A stretch of 30,844 bases of DNA from RHKX01 sp964641695 (GTDB lineage: Bacteria; Actinomycetota; Thermoleophilia; Solirubrobacterales; 70-9): NCBI GenBank assembly GCA_964641695.1, contig CAZXKG010000022.1, forward strand, positions 1 through 30,844. Reading direction: 5' to 3'. Both the position numbers and the translations under genes were made by a program. This document shows, piece by piece, positions 14,824 through 22,135 of the stretch. Position 1 is the first letter of the stretch. Each line of letters opens with the position of its first letter. The notes below the pieces were generated by a model. That model was not told where the DNA came from. It did not search any database and saw nothing but the letters and a program-made list of their open reading frames with translations.

Positions 14824-15588
14824 ATGATCGTTGGATTCGCCGGGTCAGGGAACATGGCCGCCGCCATGGCTCGCGGCTGGGCCGACGACGAGCGGATCGG
14901 CACGATGCTCTTCTCCGACTCCGGATCCGGCCGGGCGGACGCGCTGGCGGAGGAGCTGGGCGGCGAGCGATGCGGCGACCTCGCCGAGCTCGCCGGGCGC
15001 TCCGAGTTCGTCGTGCTCGCGGTCAAGCCCTCCGTCTTGGCGACCGCGGGGCCACCGCTGTCCGGCAAGCCGGTGGTCTCGCTGCTCGGCGGCACGCCAC
15101 TGTCGCGGCTGCGCGAGGCGATACCCGACACGCCGGTGCTACGGGTCATGCCGAACGTCGCCGTCGAGCTGCGCGAGGGCGTGATCTGCCACGCGCCGAT
15201 CGAGGCGGGGGAGGGGCGCCTGGGGGTGGCGCTTGGGCTGCTCGAGCACCTGGGGACCGTGATCGAGGTCCCCGAGGAGCGGCTCGACGCGGCGACGGCG
15301 GTGATGGGGTGCTCGGGCGCCTACTTCGCCCGCGCCTGCGAGGCGCTGATCGAGGCCGGGGTCGACGCCGGCCTCGATCGCGGCAGCTGTGAGCGCATGG
15401 TCGTCGAGACGGCCGCGGGCACCGGCGCAGTCCTGCGGATCCACGACGCCGCTTCGGTGCAGGTCGCGATCGCGTCGCCGGGCGGCAGCACGGAGGCCGG
15501 GCTCGAGGCGTTCGAGGAGGCGGGCGGACCCGTTGCCTTCGAGGCTGCGGTGCTCGCCTCGCTGGAGCGGATGGCGGGCAGGCGATGA
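14824..15588 (+). CDS. proC: Pyrroline-5-carboxylate reductase
   Basis: ProC reduces pyrroline-5-carboxylate to proline with NAD(P)H in the cytoplasm. The 254-aa protein has the Rossmann motif VGFAGSGNMAAAMARGW at its very N-terminus, FVVLAVKPSV, LRVMPNVAVELREGV, CSGAYFARACEAL, ETAAGTGAVL, and the family signature variant IASPGGSTEAGLEAFEEAG. The ATG at 14824 places the nucleotide-binding motif where the family has it; an in-frame GTG at 14761 would add an unlikely basic extension. The end overlaps yggT by ATGA. Confidence 0.93.
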   Translation: MIVGFAGSGNMAAAMARGWADDERIGTMLFSDSGSGRADALAEELGGERCGDLAELAGRSEFVVLAVKPSVLATAGPPLSGKPVVSLLGGTPLSRLREAIPDTPVLRVMPNVAVELREGVICHAPIEAGEGRLGVALGLLEHLGTVIEVPEERLDAATAVMGCSGAYFARACEALIEAGVDAGLDRGSCERMVVETAAGTGAVLRIHDAASVQVAIASPGGSTEAGLEAFEEAGGPVAFEAAVLASLERMAGRR

Positions 15589-15902
15589 GCATCCCGCTCG
15601 CCCTCTCGCGCAACGACGTCGCCAACTTCGTCGACGCCCTCTTCCTCGTCTACATAGTCCTGATCTTCGCCTCGATCGCGATCTCCTGGGTCGTCACCTT
15701 CCGCGGCGCCCTCCCCTACAACACCGCGGTACGCGCCGTCGCCGGGTTCGTCGAGGAGACGACGGCGCCCTACCTGAACGTCTTCCGGCGCCTCATCCCG
15801 CCGATCGGAGCCGGAGGGATGGGCTTGGACCTGAGCCCGATGATCGCCCTGATCCTCCTCTTCGTGGTCAGGTCGATCGTCGTCGGGCTGATCTCAGGGT
15901 GA
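15585..15902 (+). CDS. YggT-family integral membrane protein
   Basis: The 105-aa protein has two hydrophobic segments (about 13-38 and 78-102) around a middle part with RAVAGFVEETTAPYLNVFRRLIPPIG, the YggT-family pattern. The role is unclear; family members lie next to sepF and division genes in Gram-positives and have been linked to division and osmotic stress. The start overlaps the proC stop (ATGA) and the stop overlaps the lspA GTG, so it belongs to the same operon. Confidence 0.9.
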   Translation: MSIPLALSRNDVANFVDALFLVYIVLIFASIAISWVVTFRGALPYNTAVRAVAGFVEETTAPYLNVFRRLIPPIGAGGMGLDLSPMIALILLFVVRSIVVGLISG

Positions 15903-16351
15903 GCAACCCCGGCGACGTCTCCAAGGCGCTCGGGGTCGCCTTGATCTCGGTCGCGGCGGACCAGCTGAGCAAGGCTCTGGTCCGGGCGGAGATCCATCCC
16001 GGAGAGACGGTCTCCGTGCTTCCCGGGCTGGACTTCGTGCACGTCGCCAACCGAGGGATCGCCTTCGGGCTGTTCGACGGCGCCGGGCCGCTGGTGATCG
16101 TGATCGCGGGGCTCGCGTTCGCGCTCGTCCTCGGAATCATCCTCGGCGGGGCGAAGCGGCCGGGGATGTGGCTCCCGGTCGGGCTGCTCGCGGGCGGTGC
16201 GATCGGCAACCTGATCGACCGGATCCGGATCGGCCACGTCACCGACTTCATCGACCTTCCGGCCTGGCCGTCGTTCAACCTGGCCGACATGCAGATCACG
16301 GCCGCCGTCTTGATCCTGCTCTACATGTACATCCGGGAGCCGGCGAAGTGA
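15899..16351 (+). CDS. lspA: Lipoprotein signal peptidase (LspA)
   Basis: LspA cleaves the signal peptide of prolipoproteins in the cytoplasmic membrane after lipidation. The 150-aa protein has four hydrophobic segments and the conserved boxes: DQLSKALVR (21-29), ANRGIAFGLF (50-59), GNLIDRIRIGHVTDFIDL with catalytic Asp107, and FNLAD with catalytic Asp130. The start is GTG 15899, overlapping the yggT stop as GTGA; no better start exists, since DQLSK must be near the N-terminus. Its stop overlaps the next gene in the same way. Confidence 0.96.
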   Translation: MSNPGDVSKALGVALISVAADQLSKALVRAEIHPGETVSVLPGLDFVHVANRGIAFGLFDGAGPLVIVIAGLAFALVLGIILGGAKRPGMWLPVGLLAGGAIGNLIDRIRIGHVTDFIDLPAWPSFNLADMQITAAVLILLYMYIREPAK

Positions 16352-17049
16352 GCGGGCCGGGGCCTGGTCCCGGCGAGGAGCCGCGGATCGCCTACGAGGA
16401 CGAGCGGCTCGCCGTGATCGAGAAGCCACCCGGCCTGCTCGTCCATCGAGCGCCCGGACGCGACGAGGACTCGCTGGTCGAGGTCCTCGGCGCCTATCTC
16501 GGCGGGGGCGAGGATCCGACCCGGCCGGGGATCGTCCATCGCCTGGATCGGGACACCTCCGGGCTGCTGATCGTCGCCCGCGACCCGGGATCGCATTCGC
16601 GGCTGAGCGCGATGATCGCCGCCCGAGAGGTCAGCCGCGGCTATCTGGCCCTGGTCGAGGGCATCCCCTCCTCCCGGACCGGCACGATCGACGCGCCGCT
16701 CGGCCGCGACCACCGATCGCCGGAGCGGGTAGTGGTCGGCGGGCGGCGCCCACGCCACGCGGTGACCCACTTCGAGGTGATCGAGAAGCTCCCTCGCGAC
16801 TCCCTGCTCGAAGTCCGGCTGCAGACCGGCAGAACCCACCAGATCCGCGCGCACCTGGAGGCGATCGGCCATCCGGTCAGTGGCGATCCCCAGTACGGGA
16901 CGCCCGGGCGTCATGGTCTCGGCAGGCAGTTCCTGCACGCCGCGAAGCTGTCGTTCACCCATCCGTTCGGGCCGGAGCGGATCGAGGTCGAGAGCGAGCT
17001 CCCCGCGGATCTGGCCGAAGTGCTGGCGACGCTCCGGGATTCCCGCTGA
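16348..17049 (+). CDS. RluD-type pseudouridine synthase without S4 domain
   Basis: The protein isomerises uridine to pseudouridine in RNA; the RluA/RluD family mostly modifies 23S rRNA. It is 233 aa, shorter than RluD (about 300), because the N-terminal S4 RNA-binding domain is missing. The catalytic domain is intact: IVHRLDRDTSGLLIVA with Asp67, VSRGYLALVEG, LQTGRTHQIRAHLEAIGHPVSGDPQYG, and FLHAAKLSFTHP. lspA followed by rluD is a widespread gene pair. The GTG start at 16348 overlaps lspA by GTGA. Which RNA site it modifies cannot be told. Confidence 0.92.
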   Translation: MSGPGPGPGEEPRIAYEDERLAVIEKPPGLLVHRAPGRDEDSLVEVLGAYLGGGEDPTRPGIVHRLDRDTSGLLIVARDPGSHSRLSAMIAAREVSRGYLALVEGIPSSRTGTIDAPLGRDHRSPERVVVGGRRPRHAVTHFEVIEKLPRDSLLEVRLQTGRTHQIRAHLEAIGHPVSGDPQYGTPGRHGLGRQFLHAAKLSFTHPFGPERIEVESELPADLAEVLATLRDSR

Positions 17050-17060
17050 CCCCTGCCGGT

Positions 17061-17184
17061 CGGAGCCGCTACGCTCCGAGGCTCATCCAAGGCGGTCACG
17101 AGGTTGAACGCGTCCCTGCCCGGTCGAACCGGGTCCCCGCGTAGGTCTTCTGGCCGAGCATCACCGAACCAGCAAGGGAATCGA
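17061..17184 (+). promoter_or_regulatory. rpsB promoter/leader region with hairpins
   Basis: A stem CGGAGC/GCTCCG (17061-17066 and 17073-17078) could end the upstream transcript. A -10-like TACGCT at 17070-17075 overlaps it. The result would be an untranslated leader of about 100 nt before rpsB, containing a perfect 6-bp hairpin CCCGGT-CGA-ACCGGG (17119-17133). AAGGGAA lies 7 nt before the ATG. S2 operons in some bacteria are autoregulated through their leaders; that is only a possibility here. Confidence 0.4.
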
Positions 17185-18531
17185 ATGACTGAGACTGCAA
17201 CGGCCCCCGAGGCGGCCGAGGAGACGAGCGAGCCGGCGATCGCACCCGGGACCGCCCAGGCCGTGGGAGTGAGGGAGCTGCTCGAGGCCGGCGTCCACTT
17301 CGGACACCAGACGCGACGGTGGAACCCGGCGATGCGCCGTTACATCCACGGCGAGCGCGACGGCATCCACGTGATCGACCTCCTGCAGTCGGAAGTGCTG
17401 CTCGAGAAGGCCAAGGAGTTCTGCTCCGATCTCGCCGGCCGCGGCGGCACGATCCTCTTCGTCGGCACCAAGAAGCAGTCGCGGGATGCGATCGAGCAGG
17501 CCGCGACCGGCTGCGGCATGCCCTTCGTCAGCCGTCGCTGGCTCGGCGGTCTGCTGACCAACTTCGGAACGATCTCGAAGCGGATCAAGCGCCTGCACGA
17601 GCTCGATTCCCTCGAGAAGGACGGCCAGCTCGCACTGCTCCCGACCAAGGAGCGGATGGCGATGGAGGCCGAGCTGCACAAGCTCGAGTTCAACCTCGGC
17701 GGCGTCCGCGACATGCAGCGCCCGCCCGACGCGATCTTCATCATCGACCTCAACATCGAGGAGATCGCGGTCAAGGAGGCTACGCGGCTGGGGATCCCGA
17801 TCATCGCGCTCGTCGACAGCAACTGCGATCCACGCTCGGTCGAGTACGTCATCCCCGGAAACGACGACGCGATCCGCTCCTGCGATCTGATCGTCAACGC
17901 GCTCGGCGATGCGATCAAGACCTCGGCAGCGGCCTTCCAGCGCGCCGAGGAAGCTCGTCGCATGCGCGAGGAGGAAGAGCGACGCAAGCGTGAGGAGGAA
18001 GCCCGCAAGCGTCGTGAGGAAGAGGAGGCCCGCAAGGCAGCCGAGGCGGCGGCCAAGGCTGAGGCCGAAGCCAAGGCGAGGGCCGCGGCAGAGGCGGCGG
18101 CCGCCGCGAAGCCCGCGGCTGGGGCGAAGCCCGCCGGGGGCGCGACGCCTGCCGCCCCCGCCGCAGAGCAGAAGCCGGTGCGGCGGCAGCCGGTGAAGAT
18201 CTCCGACACCCCCGAGATCGTCCCCGAGCAGCAGCCGCCCGCCCAGGCCAAGCCGGCCGAGCCCGTCAAGGCGGAGACCAAGCCGCCCGCCCCCGAGACG
18301 AAGGCCCCGGAAGCCAAGGAGCCCGAGACGAAGGCACCGGAGGCGAAGGAGCCAGAGGTCAAGGCGCCGGACGCCAACGAGCCCGAGGCTGCGGCGCCAG
18401 AGACGGCGGAGGCGGAGGCAGACGCACCCGAGGCGCCGGCGCCGGAGGCGAAGGACGCGGAGACGGCCGAGGCCCCCGCCGGGCAGGAAGACGCGGAGAA
18501 GCCCGCCGAGGGTGAAGGAGAGAGCAAGTGA
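17185..18531 (+). CDS. rpsB: Ribosomal protein S2 (uS2) with long low-complexity C-terminal tail
   Basis: uS2 is a protein of the 30S subunit, needed for late assembly and for docking S1 and mRNA. Residues 28-250 are a normal S2: VRELLEAGVHFGHQTRRWNP, LFVGTKKQSRDAIEQAA, RWLGGLLTNF, PDAIFIIDLN, IPIIALVDSNCDP, and IPGNDDAIRS. A 27-residue Ala/Glu-rich N-terminal extension precedes it. After about residue 252 the protein continues for 197 residues: first a strongly charged Glu/Arg helix-former rich in EEERRK-type repeats, then Ala/Lys/Glu, then Pro/Ala/Glu/Lys repeats of the EPETKAPEAK type. At 448 aa it is much longer than the usual 230-300. The ATG at 17185 is set by a ribosome binding site. 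The stop overlaps tsf (GTGA). Confidence 0.96.
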   Translation: MTETATAPEAAEETSEPAIAPGTAQAVGVRELLEAGVHFGHQTRRWNPAMRRYIHGERDGIHVIDLLQSEVLLEKAKEFCSDLAGRGGTILFVGTKKQSRDAIEQAATGCGMPFVSRRWLGGLLTNFGTISKRIKRLHELDSLEKDGQLALLPTKERMAMEAELHKLEFNLGGVRDMQRPPDAIFIIDLNIEEIAVKEATRLGIPIIALVDSNCDPRSVEYVIPGNDDAIRSCDLIVNALGDAIKTSAAAFQRAEEARRMREEEERRKREEEARKRREEEEARKAAEAAAKAEAEAKARAAAEAAAAAKPAAGAKPAGGATPAAPAAEQKPVRRQPVKISDTPEIVPEQQPPAQAKPAEPVKAETKPPAPETKAPEAKEPETKAPEAKEPEVKAPDANEPEAAAPETAEAEADAPEAPAPEAKDAETAEAPAGQEDAEKPAEGEGESK

Positions 18532-19145
18532 GCACGACCGAGATCAAGGCGGCCGACGTCAAGTCCCTCCGGGAGCGGACCGGCGCGGCGATGATGGACT
18601 GCAAGAGCGCCCTGACCGAGGCCGGCGGCGATCTCGAGAAGGCGATCGAGATCCTCCGCGTCAAGGGGCAGGCGTCCGCGGCCAAGCGGGGCGAGCGGGC
18701 GACGAGCGAGGGGACCGTCGCCTCCTACGTCCACGCGACCGGGAGGATCGGCGTCCTCGTCGAGATCCAGTGCGAGACCGACTTCGTGGCCCGCAACGAC
18801 GACTTCCAGGACTTCGCTCGCGAGATCGCGCTGCACATCGCGGCCGCCTCACCGCGCGTGGTGGCGGTCGAGGATATCCCCGCCGAGGAGGAGGCCGCCG
18901 AACGCTCGGTCTTCGAGCAGAAGGCGGCCGAGGACGGCAAGCCCGAGGAGGTCCGCGCCCGCATCGTCGACGGGCAGATCGCCAAGTGGCGCAAGGAGGT
19001 CGCGCTGCTCGAGCAGGCTCACGTGAACGCCGACAAGCACGACGGCAAGTCGATCGAGGAGCTGCGCGCAGCGGCATCGGCGAAGACGGGCGAGAACATC
19101 CGGATCGCGCGATTCGCCCGCTTCGCCGTCGGCGAAGAGGCCTGA
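18528..19145 (+). CDS. tsf: Translation elongation factor Ts
   Basis: EF-Ts is the guanine-nucleotide exchange factor for EF-Tu. The 205-aa protein is a short form: an N-terminal UBA-like domain with VKSLRERTGAAMMDCKSAL, the signature GRIGVLVEIQCETDFVARND (Thr-Asp-Phe-Val contacts EF-Tu), and a C-terminal part ending with SAKTGENIRIARFARF. It lacks one of the two core subdomains found in the E. coli protein (283 aa), as in Thermus and other short EF-Ts. It starts with GTG overlapping the rpsB stop, so S2 and EF-Ts are translationally coupled as usual. Confidence 0.96.
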   Translation: MSTTEIKAADVKSLRERTGAAMMDCKSALTEAGGDLEKAIEILRVKGQASAAKRGERATSEGTVASYVHATGRIGVLVEIQCETDFVARNDDFQDFAREIALHIAAASPRVVAVEDIPAEEEAAERSVFEQKAAEDGKPEEVRARIVDGQIAKWRKEVALLEQAHVNADKHDGKSIEELRAAASAKTGENIRIARFARFAVGEEA

Positions 19146-19171
19146 GCGGCCGTCGGGCGGAAGGGGACTCG

Positions 19172-19960
19172 ATGAGCGACCCGGAGACGAGCGCAGGTCC
19201 CGACTCGGGTCGGGCGTTCGACCGGGTTCTGCTCAAGCTCTCGGGCGAGGCCCTGATGGGCGAGCGCGAGTACGGGACCGATCGCGAGCGGGTCGAGGGC
19301 ATCGCCACCCAGATCTCCGCGGTGCGGGCGACCGGGGTCGAGATCGCGATCGTCGTCGGCGCGGGGAACATCTTCCGCGGCCTGCAGGGGGCAGCCGCCG
19401 GGATGGACCGGGCGACGGCCGACTACATGGGGATGCTGGCCACCGTCCTCAACGCGCTCACGCTCCAGGACGCGCTCGAGAACCAGGGCACGCACACCCG
19501 GGTGATGTCGGCGATCTCGGTCACCGAGGTCGCCGAGCCCTACATCCGCCGGCGTGCGGTCCGTCACCTCGAGAAGGGGCGGGTGGTGATCTTCGCCGCC
19601 GGCACCGGCAACCCGTTCTTCACCACCGACACGGCGGCATCGCTGCGCGCGCTCGAGATCCGCGCCGAGGCGATCCTGATGGCCAAGCACGGGGTGGAGG
19701 GCGTCTACGACGCCGATCCGGCCAAGGTGCCCGATGCCGGCTTCATCGCCGAGATCGGACATCGCGAGGCGATCGAGCGGGATCTGCGGGTCATGGATTC
19801 GACCGCGCTCTCGCTCTGCATGGACAACGACCTGCCGATCTACGTCTTCAACATGGCCGGCGACACGAACATAGATAGGATCGTTCGCGGAGAGCGCGTG
19901 GGCACCCTGGTTTCATCGACAGCCGAGCGAAACGCCGCACGACCCGGGACCGGGTCGTGA
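19172..19960 (+). CDS. pyrH: UMP kinase (PyrH)
   Basis: PyrH phosphorylates UMP to UDP and is the hexameric bacterial kinase of the amino-acid-kinase fold. The 262-aa protein has RVLLKLSGEALMG near the N-terminus, IVVGAGNIFRG, MDRATADYMGMLATVLNAL, FAAGTGNPFFTTDTAASLRA, KHGVEGVYDADP, and LPIYVFNMAG. The ATG at 19172 is preceded by GGAAGGGG at a suitable distance. It follows tsf after 26 bp and overlaps frr by GTGA. Confidence 0.96.
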   Translation: MSDPETSAGPDSGRAFDRVLLKLSGEALMGEREYGTDRERVEGIATQISAVRATGVEIAIVVGAGNIFRGLQGAAAGMDRATADYMGMLATVLNALTLQDALENQGTHTRVMSAISVTEVAEPYIRRRAVRHLEKGRVVIFAAGTGNPFFTTDTAASLRALEIRAEAILMAKHGVEGVYDADPAKVPDAGFIAEIGHREAIERDLRVMDSTALSLCMDNDLPIYVFNMAGDTNIDRIVRGERVGTLVSSTAERNAARPGTGS

Positions 19961-20523
19961 GCGAGCTGATCGACGAGCTTCTGGCCGACGGGCGGGAGCG
20001 CATGGACAAGTCGGTCGAGTCGACCCGCAGCGAGCTGCAGACGGTACGCACCGGCCGCGCCTCCTCGCACCTGCTGGATCGGATCCTGGTCGACTACTAC
20101 GGTACCGAGACCCCGCTCAACCAGCTCGCCAACGTGGCTGCGCCGGACGCCCGGCTGCTGCTGCTGACGCCCTTCGACAAGGGTGCGCTGCAGGCGATCG
20201 AGAAGGCGATCAACGAATCCGACGTCGGCTTGACCCCGAGCAACGACGGCCAGGTGATCCGCCTGCAGATCCCCGAGATGACCGAAGAGCGCCGTCGGGA
20301 GATGGTCAAGGTCGTCAACGCGGTCGCCGAGGATGGCCGGATCGCGGTCCGCAACATCCGCCGTGAGGTCCTCGGAGACCTCCGCGACCTGAAGAAGGAC
20401 GGCGACGTCGGAGAGGATGACGAGCGCCGGGCAGAAGGGGAGCTGCAGAAGCTCACCGACGGCGCGGTCGGCGAGATCGACACCTTGCTGAAGGGCAAGG
20501 AAGAAGAGATCATGACCGTCTGA
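19957..20523 (+). CDS. frr: Ribosome recycling factor
   Basis: RRF splits post-termination ribosomes together with EF-G. The 188-aa length is normal, and the sequence shows the long-helix pattern with ELQTVRTGRASSHLLDRILVDYYG, TPLNQLANV, AIEKAINESDVGLTPSNDGQVIRL, PEMTEERRREMVKVV, AVRNIRREV and the C-terminal KGKEEEIMTV. It starts with GTG overlapping the pyrH stop. The stop codon lies within a small palindrome (20514-20528, 7-bp arms), which might form a hairpin between frr and uppS. Confidence 0.97.
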   Translation: MSELIDELLADGRERMDKSVESTRSELQTVRTGRASSHLLDRILVDYYGTETPLNQLANVAAPDARLLLLTPFDKGALQAIEKAINESDVGLTPSNDGQVIRLQIPEMTEERRREMVKVVNAVAEDGRIAVRNIRREVLGDLRDLKKDGDVGEDDERRAEGELQKLTDGAVGEIDTLLKGKEEEIMTV

Positions 20524-20540
20524 CGGTCGTCGCCCGCTCG

Positions 20541-21230
20541 ATGGACGAGCCTGGATCCGCAGCAGCCACGGCGACCCGCGTCGCGATCATCATGGACGGA
20601 AACGGCCGCTGGGCCGGCGAGCGCGGGCTCCCCGTGCTCGAAGGCCATCGTCGCGGCGCCAAGACCTTGAAGCAGATCGTCAAGGACTCGGTCGCCCTCG
20701 GGGTGTCAGAGCTGACCGCCTACGCGTTCTCGACCGAGAACTGGCTACGGCCCGACGAGGAGGTCAGCGGGCTGATGCGGATGTTCGCCGAGCTGATCGT
20801 CTCCGAGACCCCGGAGTTGAGCGAGGAGGGCGTGCGCCTCCGCTTCGTCGGCAGCCGGGAGGGGATCGGCCCCGAGCTGATCGAGCAGATGGAGTGGGGC
20901 GAGGCGACGACCCGCGCGAACGACCGCCTTACCCTGTTCGTCGCCTTCAACTACGGCGGACGGGCCGAGATCCTGGAGGCCGCTCGTCGCTACGAGGGCG
21001 GCGGCGAGGAGGAGTTCCGGGGCCTGCTCTACGCCCCCGAGATGAGCGACCCAGACCTGGTGATCCGGACCAGCGGCGAGCAGCGTCTCTCCAACTTCCT
21101 GCTCTGGCAGAGCGCCTACTCCGAGCTCTACTTCAGCGATGTGATGTGGCCCGACTTCGACCGGGCGGAGCTGGAGAGGGCGCTGCAGGAGCTCGCCTCG
21201 CGCCGCCGCCGCTTCGGGGCGCGCGAGTAG
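20541..21230 (+). CDS. uppS: Isoprenyl (undecaprenyl) diphosphate synthase, UppS family
   Basis: This cis-prenyltransferase extends farnesyl or a related diphosphate with IPP to the long polyprenyl carrier used for cell-wall synthesis. The 229-aa protein shows the active-site VAIIMDGNGRWA with Asp19, GHRRGAKTLKQIV, TAYAFSTENWLRP, FNYGGRAEI, and the C-terminal DLVIRTSGEQRLSNFLLWQSAYSE, the family signature. Product length cannot be told from sequence. The start has no clear ribosome binding site. Its TAG stop is also the first half of the -10-like hexamer for cdsA. Confidence 0.95.
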   Translation: MDEPGSAAATATRVAIIMDGNGRWAGERGLPVLEGHRRGAKTLKQIVKDSVALGVSELTAYAFSTENWLRPDEEVSGLMRMFAELIVSETPELSEEGVRLRFVGSREGIGPELIEQMEWGEATTRANDRLTLFVAFNYGGRAEILEAARRYEGGGEEEFRGLLYAPEMSDPDLVIRTSGEQRLSNFLLWQSAYSELYFSDVMWPDFDRAELERALQELASRRRRFGARE

Positions 21231-21233
21231 GCT
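21228..21233 (+). promoter_or_regulatory. -10-like element overlapping the uppS stop, before cdsA
   Basis: TAGGCT starts with the TAG stop codon of uppS and ends 6 nt before the ATG of cdsA. There is no Shine-Dalgarno sequence. It could give cdsA a leaderless internal promoter. Confidence 0.4.
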
Positions 21234-21239
21234 CGCGAG

Positions 21240-22112
21240 ATGGAGTTCCCGTCTCGAAGCGCGCCCGCCGGCGAGCCGGATCGGCGATCGCGCTCGCATC
21301 CGCAGGAGCGACCGCGCAAGCGGCGATCGGAGACGGTTGCCCGGGTGCTCTGGGCGATCCCGTGGATCATCTTCACGGTCGCGGTGATCGCGATCGGCGG
21401 CGGTGTCTTCGCCCTGGCGATGGCCCTGGTCGCGATCGGGGCGATGATCGAGCTCTTCCGGATGACCCAGCGTGCCCGCCCCTTCCAGGCCGCCGCGTTC
21501 GTGGTCGCGCTGGGGATGATGGCCGCCGCCTACTTCGGCGACTCCTTCCACATCGTGCTCGCGCTGGTCGCGCTGTTCCCGTTGATGCTGTTGTCCGCCC
21601 TGAACCGGACGTCGCTTGCGAACGTCACCTGGTCGATGGCGGTGACGGTCTTCGCCGTCGCCTGGATCGCCATCCCGTTCGCGCATGCGGTGCTGCTGCG
21701 GGAGCTCGCCCCCCACGGCGGCGCCCTGCTCGTCGACGTGCTGGTGGCGACGTTCTTCACCGACACCTTCGCCTACCTGGGCGGACGGATGATCGGTCGC
21801 CGCCCGCTCACCTCGATCTCTCCGAACAAGACCGTCGAAGGCCTGCTCTGCGGGATCGTCGGCGGCGTCCTCGGCTTCTGGCTCGCCGGGCTCTACCAGG
21901 ACTGGCTCTCGACCCCCGAAGCACTGCTGTTCGGTCTCTGCATCGCGCTGCTGGCGCCACTCGGCGACCTCTTCGAGTCGGCGATCAAGCGGGATCTGGA
22001 CGTCAAGGACACGGGGCGCCTGCTGGGGCCGCACGGTGGCCTTCTCGACCGTCTCGACGCCGTCCTCTTCACCGTCGTCGCCGGGTACTACCTCGCTTTG
22101 CTGATCGTTTAG
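21240..22112 (+). CDS. cdsA: Phosphatidate cytidylyltransferase (CdsA)
   Basis: CdsA makes CDP-diacylglycerol from phosphatidic acid and CTP in the membrane, feeding all phospholipid synthesis. The 290-aa protein begins with a charged cytoplasmic segment (1-35) followed by about seven or eight hydrophobic segments. The C-terminal signature is present as GDLFESAIKRDLDVKDTGRLLGPHGGLLDRLD, shown here in part: SAIKRDLDVKD and GPHGGLLDRLD carry the metal-binding Asp residues. It lies between uppS and dxr, the common gene order. Confidence 0.94.
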   Translation: MEFPSRSAPAGEPDRRSRSHPQERPRKRRSETVARVLWAIPWIIFTVAVIAIGGGVFALAMALVAIGAMIELFRMTQRARPFQAAAFVVALGMMAAAYFGDSFHIVLALVALFPLMLLSALNRTSLANVTWSMAVTVFAVAWIAIPFAHAVLLRELAPHGGALLVDVLVATFFTDTFAYLGGRMIGRRPLTSISPNKTVEGLLCGIVGGVLGFWLAGLYQDWLSTPEALLFGLCIALLAPLGDLFESAIKRDLDVKDTGRLLGPHGGLLDRLDAVLFTVVAGYYLALLIV

Positions 22113-22127
22113 GACGCGCCCTACACT
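22098..22127 (+). promoter_or_regulatory. Promoter for a leaderless dxr
   Basis: TTGCTG (22098-22103) and TACACT (22122-22127) are separated by 18 bp, a fair -35/-10 pair. The -10 ends 8 nt before the ATG of dxr, and no ribosome binding site is seen. Confidence 0.5.
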
Positions 22128-22135
22128 TCCCCGCG

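Noticed and set aside
17104..17184. Upstream TTG start extending rpsB by 27 residues
   Set aside because: The extension is encoded by the leader hairpin region, has no ribosome binding site, and the ATG at 17185 has one.
20514..20528. Palindrome at the frr stop as a terminator
   Set aside because: A 7-bp stem with a 1-nt centre cannot form a full hairpin loop, has no T-run, and lies inside a tight gene cluster; noted only in the frr entry.
20745..22034. Long minus-strand open frame across uppS/cdsA
   Set aside because: The product is an Arg/Asp/His-rich low-complexity sequence with no family motif, and both sense genes are clear.
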